This document shows positions 8,846 through 17,314 of a DNA stretch of 64,000 nt, piece by piece. Within the stretch, counting starts at the first letter, position 1. Every line of letters begins with the position of its first letter. The DNA is from Pseudomonas putida (GTDB lineage: Bacteria; Pseudomonadota; Gammaproteobacteria; Pseudomonadales; Pseudomonadaceae). Under the pieces are notes generated by a model. The model saw only the letters and a list, made by a program, of their open reading frames with translations, searched no databases and was not told where the DNA came from. Where the stretch lies: assembly GCF_025905425.1 (NCBI RefSeq), contig NZ_CP109603.1, forward strand, positions 1,338,001-1,402,000, written 5' to 3'. The translations under genes and the position numbers were made by a program.

Positions 8846-9037
8846 ATGACGGAAGGTCGATATATTTGTCGTAAGTGTTGGTATGAATATGATGGGGTTC
8901 AGGTGTGCCAAGAGTCAGGCGTTTTGGTTGAAATAGATTTTATTGATCTCCCTAGTGACTGGGTGTGTCCGGATTGCGGAGTAAACAAAGCGTACTTTTC
9001 TAAATGTGTGGTTGATACGAGTGGTGAGAGCGGATAG
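8846..9037 (+). CDS. Rubredoxin
   Basis: A 63-residue protein with two CxxC knuckles, CRKC (about 9-12) and CPDC (about 43-46), and the linker DFIDLPSDWVCPDCGVNK, which is the standard rubredoxin pattern. It would bind a single iron and pass electrons. It is the last intact gene of the AT-rich island, 30 bases after the LysR gene. The nearby HDO needs two electrons per turnover, so a dedicated electron carrier is a reasonable reading. The ferredoxin/rubredoxin reductase would have to come from elsewhere. The WYEYD after the first knuckle and lack of a long insert argue against a zinc ribbon of a larger enzyme. Confidence 0.82.
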   Translation: MTEGRYICRKCWYEYDGVQVCQESGVLVEIDFIDLPSDWVCPDCGVNKAYFSKCVVDTSGESG

Positions 9038-9180
9038 ACCAAGCTCTATTTAACGTATGGTTAGAGATGTCTGGTCAATCTGTTGCTGTGGCTACCTTGC
9101 TTCTCGGTTTTCTTTCTAATATGTTGCAACTTGAAGTTATTGGATATTTTAGGGGGGTGAGATCTGTAGTGAGTTTTTTT
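9038..9180 (+). other. AT-rich island tail with a truncated reading frame
   Basis: A reading frame opening at 9067 (MSGQSVAVATLLLGFLSNML) looks like the hydrophobic start of a membrane protein. Composition switches from AT-rich to GC-rich near 9175-9200, and the frame then runs antisense to the decayed aminotransferase. I read it as a gene cut off at the island boundary, or as no gene at all. Confidence 0.3.
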
Positions 9181-10118
9181 TCCCAGCATCACCTTGGCAA
9201 ACGTCTCGCGAACCGCTGTATGTCCTATTCATCTCCAACGCTCACACATAAGCCACGTTCGCCCAGCCAGGTGATCGTCGGTTCACGCAGTCGGGCGTTT
9301 TCGGCCTTGCGTTGGGGGACCAACTGGCGGTCTTGCAGGCTGGCCAGGCCTGCCATCAGCGCGGGGGCAGCGGATAGATTCTGGCCGTCGTAGACTTAAA
9401 GACGTTTCAGCAGCGGCGCCTGAGCAATGGCCAGGCTCAGGCCGCACCTGACATGCCATAGAGTTTGCAGAAGGTCTGCAGTACCAGTAGCTCAGGCTAT
9501 TGCTTGACCGAGCCGATACAGCTCTGGGCATCGTTGAAATGAATTTAGGCCTAGTCCACTACTACCACGCTGCCGACCGGTTTATGCGTGAGCAACCGTT
9601 CGATGGCCTAGCGTGGTGTCAAGCTACCGGTTGGGTTGTTGGGGTTGTACAGGCAGATTAGCCCCGGTGAGCGGTCGGCCGCGAGCATAGCGTCTATGTC
9701 GTGAGCGTGGCTGGCGTTCAGGTTGATGCTGTGCACAGTGGTACCAAGACCTTCGGCGGCTTGCGCCGTCGCTTCATAAGACGGTTCGGCCACCACCAGG
9801 CTGCGCGTCCCGGTAAATACCATCACCGCATGCTGCTGGGCGAGTTTGGAGCCACAGAACCCCTGCTCCTCGTCCAGGCCCATGCTAGCCGGCGAATACA
9901 TCAATCAGTCGATACAGTGCGTAGTAAGGATAGCGTCTGTACAGGCTGATATCCTCGCTCATCGCTTGGCGGGCTGCCGAGTTTGGGTCCAACGGGCTTT
10001 CGTTGTAGTTGATACATATCGGGCGAGGGCTGGCAGCCGTTGGGGCTTCACTGGCCCAACTTAGCTAGCCGAGCAGCGGTAGGGGCATGCACAGGCCTAC
10101 CAACGATCGACGTGTCAT
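9175..10118 (-). pseudogene. Decayed class I/II (HisC-like) aminotransferase
   Basis: On the minus strand, from an ATG at 10118 (MTRRSLVGL, resembling a twin-arginine leader), pieces of a PLP-dependent aminotransferase appear in order. They are INYNESPLDPNS, YRRYPYYALYRL, VFTGTRSLVVAEPSYEA, LICLYNPNNPTGS (the conserved PNNPTG), the Schiff-base region LQTFCKLYGMSG, and a C-terminal part near 9300. Stops (after LPLLG and after VFAG) and several frame changes break it. Its 3' end coincides with the composition change near 9175, so the AT-rich island seems to abut or to have replaced the end of this gene. Confidence 0.75.
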
Positions 10119-10282
10119 ATCGGTCATGCAGCAACTTCTTTGTTTTCTAAGGGTACAGCAGGGGAAGATCCGTCTGAAAGGGAATTACTAGTGGCAAATA
10201 GCCTAGGTGGTGCATCTAGTTGCAGAAAAAAACACCACCGCATGCTAAACCATTCACCCCGCCTGCCCTGAAGGAAGCACCG

Positions 10283-10828
10283 GTGAAAGCCATTCGCCTG
10301 ACCCTTGTTTGCCATGCCCTGACCCAAGCTCAGAAGACCGGGCGCTTGCCCACGCCCGAAGACGGCATGCTGGCGCTGGAGCAACCGCCTGTGGCAATCG
10401 GCCCTGAAGTACGGGTACTGACAGCGCCGGAGCGCCGAGCCTGCGAGACGGCGGCCTGGTTTTCGGCGCAGACACAGGCGCGTGTCGAGCCTGCATTGGC
10501 AGATTGTGGCCTGGGGCATTGGCAGGGCCTGTCGCTCAAGCAGTTGCAGGCGCAGGATCCGCAGGCGTTGTCCGAGTGGCTGGATAATCCGGCCAGCACG
10601 CCACATGGCGGTGAGTCTTTCGCGCAGCTGTGCCAGCGTGTGGGGGCTTGGCTGGCGGCGTTCGACACGCCGGGCGAGTGGCTGGCAGTGACCCACCCCA
10701 TGGTCATCCGCGCTGTGCTGGTACAGCTGTTGGGGTGCCCGTTGAGCACCCACCAGCGCATCGATGTGTTGCCGCTATCGCGCCTAGAACTCAGCTTTAC
10801 CGGGCAGTGGCGTCTGCGGCTGGGCTGA
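10283..10828 (+). CDS. Histidine phosphatase family protein
   Basis: About 181 residues of the branch-1 histidine phosphatase fold. The catalytic His sits in LVCHALTQAQ rather than the usual RHGE, and the second His in VTHPMVIRAV. The GGESFAQLCQRV segment fits the acid region of the fold. The start is GTG at 10283 with AAGGA 10 bases upstream; an in-frame ATG at 10220 would add 21 residues of low-complexity sequence. The missing Arg before the first catalytic position makes phosphatase activity uncertain. It converges on the TauE-type gene with a 19-base gap. Confidence 0.8.
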   Translation: MKAIRLTLVCHALTQAQKTGRLPTPEDGMLALEQPPVAIGPEVRVLTAPERRACETAAWFSAQTQARVEPALADCGLGHWQGLSLKQLQAQDPQALSEWLDNPASTPHGGESFAQLCQRVGAWLAAFDTPGEWLAVTHPMVIRAVLVQLLGCPLSTHQRIDVLPLSRLELSFTGQWRLRLG

Positions 10829-10847
10829 TAGCAGTGGCAAGCGTGGC

Positions 10848-11633
10848 TCAGAACGCCAGTTTGTAGCCGATCAGCAGCAGCATCGCCGCCAGGCACGGGC
10901 GCAGCACGCGGTCGGAAATGCGCCCTGTGAGGTGGCTGCCCATGTAGATACCCGGCAGCGAGCCCAGCAGCAGGTAGCCCAACAACGACCAATCCATGTT
11001 GCCCATGCCGGCGTGGCCCAGGCCCGCGACCAGGGTCAGGGGCACCGCGTGGGCGATTTCGGTGCCGACCAGGCGGCGGGTCACCAGGAACGGGTACAAC
11101 AGGAACAGCGCCACGGTGCCGAGTGCGCCAGCGCCGATGGAGGTCAGGGTAACCATGACGCCCAGCACAACACCGGTGAGCACGGTCAACGTGGTCAGGC
11201 TGCGGTCGCTGAGGTGGTAGTGGTCACCGGCATGGCGGCTGGCGAATGCCTGCAAACGCGACTTGAACAGGATAGCCAGTGCGGTGAGGATCAACACCAC
11301 GGCCAGGCCCTGCTTGATGATGGCGTTGAGCGCCGAGGTGTCGGTGTGCAGGGTGCTGAGGAACCACAGGGTGAGTGCCGCCGCAGGCACGCTGCCCAGG
11401 CTCAGCAGGCCGGTGATTTTCCAGTCGATGTTCTTGTTGCGGGCATGCACCCACACGCCACTGGCCTTGGTGATGGCGGCATAAAGCAGGTCGGTGCCGA
11501 CAGCGGTGGCCGGGTTGATGCCAAACCACAAGAGGATAGGGGTCATCAGCGAGCCGCCACCGACGCCGGTCATACCGACGATGAAACCCACGACCAGCCC
11601 GGCAAGGGTGAAACCGAAAGAACCTACATCCAT
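10848..11633 (-). CDS. TauE/SafE-type sulfite/anion exporter family protein
   Basis: A 261-residue membrane protein with about eight hydrophobic segments. It has the paired family signatures GFIVGMTGVGGGSLMTPIL near residue 18 and VTLTSIGAGALGTVALFLLYP near 160, which mark the internal duplication of TauE/SafE proteins. Members export sulfite, sulfoacetate or other organic anions; the substrate here is not evident. It is transcribed away from the XRE-cupin gene region as a single gene, with the putative promoter in 11634-11766. Confidence 0.85.
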   Translation of the reverse strand: MDVGSFGFTLAGLVVGFIVGMTGVGGGSLMTPILLWFGINPATAVGTDLLYAAITKASGVWVHARNKNIDWKITGLLSLGSVPAAALTLWFLSTLHTDTSALNAIIKQGLAVVLILTALAILFKSRLQAFASRHAGDHYHLSDRSLTTLTVLTGVVLGVMVTLTSIGAGALGTVALFLLYPFLVTRRLVGTEIAHAVPLTLVAGLGHAGMGNMDWSLLGYLLLGSLPGIYMGSHLTGRISDRVLRPCLAAMLLLIGYKLAF

Positions 11634-11766
11634 ACGCTACTCGACTGCCCAACTTTGCCCGTTATCGGATGGAAGCCAGCATATAGAATTTTTTATAGCC
11701 AAATAGACTAGTTCGTTATTAGGTTATAACCGCGTGTTGCCTGTCCTGGACTTGAAACCGCACGGC

Positions 11767-12372
11767 TCAACGGTCTGTCATCACCACCATCACATGTGCG
11801 TCCCCGCCATCTTCGCTCTCAGACAAGTAGATATGCCCCACCTGGCTGTTGAAGTACGCGGTCTCCTGCGGCCCGATGCTGACCGCTTCGCCGGTCTCGA
11901 ATTCGATGCGCACACGCCCGCAGATTACCAGGGCGAACTCTTGGCCAGGATGGCGGATAAAATCGTCGAACTGCCCGCGTTCGCGCGCAATGATGCGGGC
12001 ATAGGCGGGTGTCATGCGACGTTCGGGGAACGCGCCGGCGATCGGGTGGTAGTCGTAGGTACCGGTTGCGTACCCCGCGACCGCAGCCAGTGAATCAACC
12101 ACCACGGTAACCGGCACCGGCGCCTCGGCCGTGCCGCTGGCACGGAACAACTGGGCGATATCGACATTCAGTGCACGGGCGGCGGCTGCCAGTTTTTCGT
12201 AGCTGACCGATACCTGGGCAAGCTCCATTTTCGACAAGGTCGACACCGGCACGCCGCTGGCTTCGGACAATTGCTTGAGGGTCAGCTGGCGCGCCTTGCG
12301 CACCTGGCGCAGGCGCCTGCCGACGGCGGCGCGGTCTAGCAGGGGCAGGGCATCGGGGTGGTCATCGGGCAT
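11767..12372 (-). CDS. XRE-family regulator with C-terminal cupin domain
   Basis: About 201 residues. An N-terminal helix-turn-helix (LRQVRKARQLTLKQLSEASG, then VSTLSKMELAQ) is followed by a cupin domain (about 110-200; HPGQEFALVICGRVRIEFE and YFNSQVGHIYLS). Such XRE-cupin proteins usually control a neighbouring amino-acid or polyamine catabolic operon. Here the divergent FAD oxidase and RidA genes are the probable targets. The start at ATG 12372 is chosen by family look; GTG at 12420 would add 16 residues. A repeated sequence in the shared promoter region may be its operator. Confidence 0.83.
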   Translation of the reverse strand: MPDDHPDALPLLDRAAVGRRLRQVRKARQLTLKQLSEASGVPVSTLSKMELAQVSVSYEKLAAAARALNVDIAQLFRASGTAEAPVPVTVVVDSLAAVAGYATGTYDYHPIAGAFPERRMTPAYARIIARERGQFDDFIRHPGQEFALVICGRVRIEFETGEAVSIGPQETAYFNSQVGHIYLSESEDGGDAHVMVVMTDR

Positions 12373-12434
12373 TCGGGGTACTCGGCATACGGCATTGGTC
12401 GGGCATATTACCTTGGACACTTGCGCTTTTCTAA

Positions 12435-12459
12435 ATTCTCATATATTAGAATTCTCATA
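12435..12459. promoter_or_regulatory. Repeated ATTCTCATA motif, candidate XRE-cupin operator
   Basis: ATTCTCATA occurs at 12435-12443 and again at 12451-12459, 16 bases apart. It sits in an AT-rich patch of otherwise GC-rich DNA, between the regulator and the divergent FAD oxidase. The segment between them also forms an imperfect palindrome TTCT...AGAA. Spacing of one and a half helical turns fits a dimeric HTH protein. Confidence 0.45.
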
Positions 12460-12487
12460 AATGATAATAACCGAAACAGGAGCGTGC

Positions 12488-13618
12488 ATGACCCCGATCT
12501 ACGACACCCTGATCATTGGCGCCGGGATCGCCGGTGCCTCCCTGGGCTATCGCCTGGCTGGCCAGCAACAGGTGCTGCTGCTCGAACGCGAGTCGCAGCC
12601 GGGCTACCACTCGACGGGGCGTTCTGCAGCCATGTTCATGGAGGCCTACGGCACGCCGCAAATCCAGGCACTGACCCGCGCCAGCCGGGCATTTTATGAA
12701 GCGCCGCCACAAGGCTTCTGCGAACACCCATTGCTTGAGCCGCGCGGCTGCCTTTACGTGGCCAGCCTTGAACAACAGCAACTGCTCGAGCAGACCCACG
12801 CGCAGAACCTGGCCAATGGCACCGAGGTCAGCCTGCTCGATCGCGACGCGGCGCTGGCGCTGGTGCCGAGCCTGCGCGCCGAGGTGCTGGCTGGCGCGGT
12901 GTTGGAGCCGGGCGCCATGGACCTGGACGTCCATGCGCTGCACCAAGGCTTTTTGCGTGGCTATCGCGCCGCCGGCGGGCAGCTGCGCTGCAACGCGGAG
13001 TTGGCCCAGGCCTGCTACCGCGATGCGCTGTGGCAGGTAGAACTGAGCGATGGCAGCCGTGTACAGGCGCGCCAACTGGTCAATGCCGCCGGTGCCTGGG
13101 CCGACCGCGTCGCCGAGCAGTGCGGCGTGAACCCCATCGGGCTGCAACCGTGCCGACGCAGTGCCTTTACCTTCCCTGGCCCAGCAGACCAGGACTTCGC
13201 CCGCTGGCCGGCGGTCATTGGTGTTGACGAGAGCTTCTATTTCAAACCCGACGCCGGTCAGTTGCTCGGCTCTCCCGCCAACGCCGACCCGGTCGAGCCC
13301 CAGGATGCCGCCCCTGAAGAGCTCGATGTGGCATTGGGCATCTACAACATCGAAGCCATGACCACGTTGAGCATCCGTCGTCCGAGCCACAGTTGGGCGG
13401 GTTTGCGATCGTTCGTTGCCGATGGCGATTTGGTGATCGGTTTTGACCCGCGCACGCCAGCGTTCTTCTGGCTGGCGGCACAAGGCGGCTATGGCATCCA
13501 GTCGGCCGCAGGTGCTTCGCGCCTGGCGGCTGACCTGCTGCTCGGTCAGCCGCTGTGCCCTAGCCTTGTTAGCCAGGGGGTGGCGCCCGAGCGCCTGTCC
13601 CCGGCACGTTTCCAGTAA
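12488..13618 (+). CDS. FAD-dependent amino-acid oxidase/dehydrogenase (DAO family)
   Basis: A 376-residue flavoprotein of the glycine/D-amino-acid oxidase family. The Rossmann motif is IIGAGIAGASLGYRLAG (about 8-24), HSTGRSAA follows, and a C-terminal GGYGIQSAAGASRLAADLL binds the FAD. The start is ATG at 12488, preceded by CAGGAGCG. With RidA 18 bases downstream it probably oxidises an amine or D-amino acid to an imine that RidA then hydrolyses. The substrate is not visible in the sequence. Confidence 0.88.
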   Translation: MTPIYDTLIIGAGIAGASLGYRLAGQQQVLLLERESQPGYHSTGRSAAMFMEAYGTPQIQALTRASRAFYEAPPQGFCEHPLLEPRGCLYVASLEQQQLLEQTHAQNLANGTEVSLLDRDAALALVPSLRAEVLAGAVLEPGAMDLDVHALHQGFLRGYRAAGGQLRCNAELAQACYRDALWQVELSDGSRVQARQLVNAAGAWADRVAEQCGVNPIGLQPCRRSAFTFPGPADQDFARWPAVIGVDESFYFKPDAGQLLGSPANADPVEPQDAAPEELDVALGIYNIEAMTTLSIRRPSHSWAGLRSFVADGDLVIGFDPRTPAFFWLAAQGGYGIQSAAGASRLAADLLLGQPLCPSLVSQGVAPERLSPARFQ

Positions 13619-13636
13619 CCCAGAAAGGAGCTTTCC

Positions 13637-14014
13637 ATGAGCAATGACATCCAGCGTTTTCCCAGCAGCCTGCCGTTTCCGTTTTCCCGTGCGGTGAAAG
13701 CCGGTGGTTTCCTGTTCCTCTCCGGGCAGATACCGATGAGTGCCAGCGGCGAAGTGGTGCGCGGTGATATCCAGACCCAGACCCGCGCGGCCTGCGAACG
13801 CATCGTTGAAAGCCTGGCGGCCAGCGGAGCACGCCTCGACCAGGTGGTGAAGGCCACGGTGTGGCTGTCGGACATGAGCCACTTTGCAGGCTTCAACGAA
13901 GTTTACAAAGCGTTCTTCGGCGACGCCTTGCCCGTCCGTTCGACTGTGGCTTCGGCGTTGGCGCTGGGGGTGGATGTGGAAATCGAAGTGCAGGCGTTTG
14001 TCGGTCAAGCGTAG
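13637..14014 (+). CDS. RidA/YjgF family enamine/imine deaminase
   Basis: A 125-residue protein with the YjgF/RidA hallmarks. These are an N-terminal SRAVKAGGFLFLSGQIP, the conserved Arg R101 (PVRSTVASAL) that binds the substrate carboxylate, and E117 (VEIEVQA). The family speeds hydrolysis of reactive enamines and imines to keto acids and ammonia. Its place directly after the FAD oxidase (AGAAAGGAG ribosome site) indicates a coupled two-step oxidation and deamination. Confidence 0.88.
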   Translation: MSNDIQRFPSSLPFPFSRAVKAGGFLFLSGQIPMSASGEVVRGDIQTQTRAACERIVESLAASGARLDQVVKATVWLSDMSHFAGFNEVYKAFFGDALPVRSTVASALALGVDVEIEVQAFVGQA

Positions 14015-14041
14015 GCGTTCACTGATCTAGCGGGAAATTGC

Positions 14042-14092
14042 AGGAGCAGCCTTGTGCGGCGAAGAGGCCTTTCGCAGCACAAGGCTGCTCCT
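14042..14092. repeat. REP-like inverted repeat
   Basis: AGGAGCAGCCTTGTGC (14042-14057) is followed by its exact reverse complement at 14077-14092, giving a 16-bp stem around a GCGAAGAGGCC-type core. This is the P. putida REP style. It lies between ridA and the YkvI-type gene and could act as a transcription or mRNA-stability barrier. Confidence 0.7.
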
Positions 14093-14145
14093 ACACACGT
14101 TCTCTGCCGCAGTGACACATAACAACAATAAATCCAGAGGTTCAC

Positions 14146-15210
14146 ATGCAAGAGCAGCTGAAAATCGCCGGCGCATTCGTTGGCGTGATCGTGGGGGCGG
14201 GCTTTGCTTCGGGGCGGGAACTGCTGTTGTTCTTTGTCGATTTCGGTGTCTGGGGGCTGGTCGGCGCCATGGTCAGTGCCGCCTTGTTCACCTTCCTTGG
14301 CATGGCCCTGGCGGGGTTGGGCAACCGCCAGCGGGCCACCTCGCACAAGGATGTGATCCAGGCTATCTGTGGCCGTCACCTGGGCCTGTTCGTCGACTGG
14401 TTGATCACCTTCTTCATGTTCGCCGTCACCGTGGTCATGCTGGCCGGTGGCGGTGCATTGCTGGAGCAGCAGTTCGGCATCCCGGCGTTGACTGGCAGTG
14501 TGCTGGTGACGGTCGTGGTGGTGGGCATTGTGTGCCTGGACGTGCGCAAGGTGATCCTGGCCATTGGCGCGATCACGCCGTTGCTGATTCTGGTGGCTTC
14601 GGCGATTGCACTGTACGCCGTGTTCACCCGCGAACAGAGCTTCGCCGACCTCAATCACCTGGCCAGCCAGCAACAGGCGGGCACCCGTCATTGGCTGCTG
14701 GGCGCGTTCTTGTATGTGTCCTACAACATCGTTGCCGGTGCGCCGATCCTGGCCATTCTGGGCGGCTCGGCCAAAGGTGAGAAGACGGCAGTGTGGGGCG
14801 GGTTGCTGGGCGGTGCGGCGCTGGGTGGGTTGATGTTGGTGATGAGCGCTGGGCTGTTGTCACGCCTGGACAGTGTCGCCGACTTGCCGATGCCAATGCT
14901 GTCGATCGCCAATGAGGTGTCGCCGTTGTTGGGGCTGGTGATGTGCCTGATCATTTTCGGCATGATCGTCAACACCGCGGTGGGTACCCTGTTCTCGTTC
15001 CTTTCGCGGCTGATGCCGGCGGGCACGGCGAAGTTCCGCTGGGGCTCGGTGGTGACCGGTGTGGTGGCGTTTGGCTGCAGCCTGGTGGGGTTCATCAGCC
15101 TGGTGGGCGAGGTGTATCCGCTGTTTGGGTATCTGGGCTTTGTGCTGATGGCAGCGGTGTTGCTGGCATGGGTACGGCGGGGCAAGGCTGCGAAGGCGGT
15201 AGTGGTGTAA
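14146..15210 (+). CDS. YkvI-type membrane protein
   Basis: A 354-residue protein with ten or so hydrophobic segments. It opens with IAGAFVGVIVGAGFASGREL, the conserved start of YkvI-like proteins, which belong to the LeuT-fold (APC) superfamily. A transport function for an amino acid or organic cation is likely but not shown. It follows the FAD oxidase and RidA genes after a 131-base gap containing a REP element, so co-transcription is uncertain. Confidence 0.75.
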   Translation: MQEQLKIAGAFVGVIVGAGFASGRELLLFFVDFGVWGLVGAMVSAALFTFLGMALAGLGNRQRATSHKDVIQAICGRHLGLFVDWLITFFMFAVTVVMLAGGGALLEQQFGIPALTGSVLVTVVVVGIVCLDVRKVILAIGAITPLLILVASAIALYAVFTREQSFADLNHLASQQQAGTRHWLLGAFLYVSYNIVAGAPILAILGGSAKGEKTAVWGGLLGGAALGGLMLVMSAGLLSRLDSVADLPMPMLSIANEVSPLLGLVMCLIIFGMIVNTAVGTLFSFLSRLMPAGTAKFRWGSVVTGVVAFGCSLVGFISLVGEVYPLFGYLGFVLMAAVLLAWVRRGKAAKAVVV

Positions 15211-15254
15211 GGGGCTGCTGTGCAGCCCATTCGCGGGCAAGCCCGCTCCCACAG
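15211..15254. repeat. REP element
   Basis: GGGCTGCTGTGCAGCCC forms a short hairpin followed by TTCGCGGGCAAGCCCGCTCCCACA, the usual P. putida REP sequence. It lies between convergent genes. Confidence 0.65.
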
Positions 15255-15288
15255 AAAGCGGGAGAGGGCGTGCCGACTAACGTGGCAA

Positions 15289-17175
15289 TCAGATTCTGAA
15301 GCTGCCTACCAGCTGCTTCAGGCGGCCAGCCTGCTGGGCCAGTTGATCGCAGTGCAGCAGTGTCTCGTTCAGGTTTTCGACGCCTTGCTGGTTGAGGGCG
15401 TTGATCTGGGTGATGTCCAGGTTGAGGCTCTCGACCACGGCCGTCTGCTCTTCGGTGGCGGTGGCCACCGACTGGTTCATGCCATCGATCTCGCCAATGC
15501 GCTGGGTCACGCTGGCCAGACGCACACCGGCCTGGTTGGCCACCTGCACGGTCTGTTCGCTGGAGACCTGGCTGGTGTTCATGGTGTGCACCGCCTCACG
15601 CGAGCCCACCTGCAGGCTGGTGATCATGCGATGGATTTCTTCGGCTGATTCCTGGGTGCGGTGCGCCAGGTTGCGGACCTCGTCGGCGACCACGGCAAAA
15701 CCACGGCCGGCTTCACCGGCACGGGCGGCCTCGATGGCGGCGTTGAGTGCCAGCAGGTTGGTCTGCTGGGAAATGCCCTTGATCACGTCGAGGATCTTGC
15801 CGATTTCGTCGGTGCTGGTGTTGAGTGTTTCGATCTGCGCGCACGATTCGCTGATGCGCTGCGACAGGGCGGTCATGGCGCTGATCGCTTCCTCGACCAC
15901 TTCGCGGCCGCCATGGGCCTGCTCGCTGGCACCGCTGGCATGCTGCGAGGCATCGGCAGCGTTGCGCGCGATTTCCTGGGTGGCGGCGCCCAGTTCGTTG
16001 ATCGCTGCTGCCACGCTGTTGGTGCGCATGCTTTGTTCTTCGGAGCCAGTGATCGAAGCGTTGGATGCATTAACGACCTTTTCCGACAGGTCATGCACCA
16101 GGCGGGTCGCCGAGGACACTTCGCTGATAGAGGCATGGATGCGTTCAACGAAACGGTTGAACGAGGTAGCCAGTTCGCCGAACTCGTCTTTGTTCTGCAC
16201 CGCCAGGCGGCGGGTCAGGTCACCTTCGCCTTCGGCGATGTCGCGCATGGCACGGCCCATGGTGGTCAGCGGTTGCATCAGCACCGGGATCAACAAACCA
16301 AGCAGGCCGGCGATGGCCGCCACGGCGATGAGCATGGCGATGATCGCCGAAGTGCGGAATTGGCTGAGGGCCGCGTAGGCTTTGTCTTTGTCGATCGACA
16401 GGCCGATGTACCACTGGGCGGACGGCAGGCCAGACACCGGGGCGAAGGAAATCAAGCGCTCCTGGCCATTTAGGGTGACATCCTGCATGCCTGAGGCGAC
16501 GCGCAGGCCACTGCCAGGGTAGATGTCCTTGAGGTTCTTCATCACCTGGTCTTTATCGGGGCTGACGATCACCTGGCCATTGCTGTCGGCCAGGAAGGCG
16601 TGACCGATGCCGCCGAAATCGACCGAGTTGATGATCTCGACCAAGGTGTCGAGGGTCACGTCGCCGCCGACCACACCCAGCAGCTCACCATTGCCTTTGC
16701 CCTTCACGGGGGTGGCAATGGTCACCATCAGGCCGCCGACGGCACCTTGGTAAGGGGCGGTCAACACGGTCTGCCCGGCGCTTGCCGCGGTGCTGTACCA
16801 CGGGCGTTGGCGGGGGTCGTAACCGGCGGGCATCTGGGCGTCGGGGCGCTGGGTGAAGGCACCGTTGGCCTGGCCCAGGTAGGTGAACAGGAAATTGCGC
16901 GTGTAAGAAGGCTGCTCGACAAGCCCGGCCAGGGAGTCACCGGCACCGAGCAGGGCGATGTCCTGGGCCAGGTTCTCCAGCACCAGGATGCGCCCGCTCA
17001 TCCAGTTCTGCACGCTGCTGGCGGTCAGTGCACCGGATTGCTGCACCGACGATTCGATGTTCTGGCGGATGGTGTTGCGTTGCAGGTAGTCGTTGTAGAG
17101 CGTGAACAGGGCAAAAGCCAGGACCACGACGCCGCAGGCGCTGAGCAGGATCTTGTGGCGAAATTTCAGGTTCAT
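15289..17175 (-). CDS. Methyl-accepting chemotaxis protein with dCache amino-acid sensor
   Basis: A 628-residue chemoreceptor. TM1 is about 8-28, a periplasmic dCache domain about 35-275, TM2 about 278-300, then HAMP and the signalling domain with the hairpin tip [19 protein letters not shown]. The dCache carries the universal amino-acid motif in order: Y119, R124, W126-Y127 (YDPRQRPWY), Y142 and D172. It should therefore bind free amino acids, like PctA-type receptors. The start at 17175 (MNLKFRHK) places the first membrane segment normally; a longer frame to 17220 lacks support. Confidence 0.9.
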   Translation of the reverse strand: MNLKFRHKILLSACGVVVLAFALFTLYNDYLQRNTIRQNIESSVQQSGALTASSVQNWMSGRILVLENLAQDIALLGAGDSLAGLVEQPSYTRNFLFTYLGQANGAFTQRPDAQMPAGYDPRQRPWYSTAASAGQTVLTAPYQGAVGGLMVTIATPVKGKGNGELLGVVGGDVTLDTLVEIINSVDFGGIGHAFLADSNGQVIVSPDKDQVMKNLKDIYPGSGLRVASGMQDVTLNGQERLISFAPVSGLPSAQWYIGLSIDKDKAYAALSQFRTSAIIAMLIAVAAIAGLLGLLIPVLMQPLTTMGRAMRDIAEGEGDLTRRLAVQNKDEFGELATSFNRFVERIHASISEVSSATRLVHDLSEKVVNASNASITGSEEQSMRTNSVAAAINELGAATQEIARNAADASQHASGASEQAHGGREVVEEAISAMTALSQRISESCAQIETLNTSTDEIGKILDVIKGISQQTNLLALNAAIEAARAGEAGRGFAVVADEVRNLAHRTQESAEEIHRMITSLQVGSREAVHTMNTSQVSSEQTVQVANQAGVRLASVTQRIGEIDGMNQSVATATEEQTAVVESLNLDITQINALNQQGVENLNETLLHCDQLAQQAGRLKQLVGSFRI

Positions 17176-17314
17176 GTTTCGAGACCTTGAGCCAATGAGG
17201 GGAGGGCGTTGCGCGCTCATGACGCGCTGCGGCCTGTCGATTGGCTATCGGCTTGCGGGGTAAAAAATTGAAACACTTAGCGAAATTTCTTTAGGCCGTT
17301 TCGACGAACGGCGT

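Noticed and set aside
10119..10282. Cobalamin riboswitch before the histidine phosphatase
   Set aside because: CobC-like phosphatases suggested it, but no B12-box-like sequence or suitable fold is visible.
12455..14008. 517-residue minus-strand frame opposite the FAD oxidase and ridA
   Set aside because: Both sense genes have clear family motifs and ribosome sites; the antisense frame has none.
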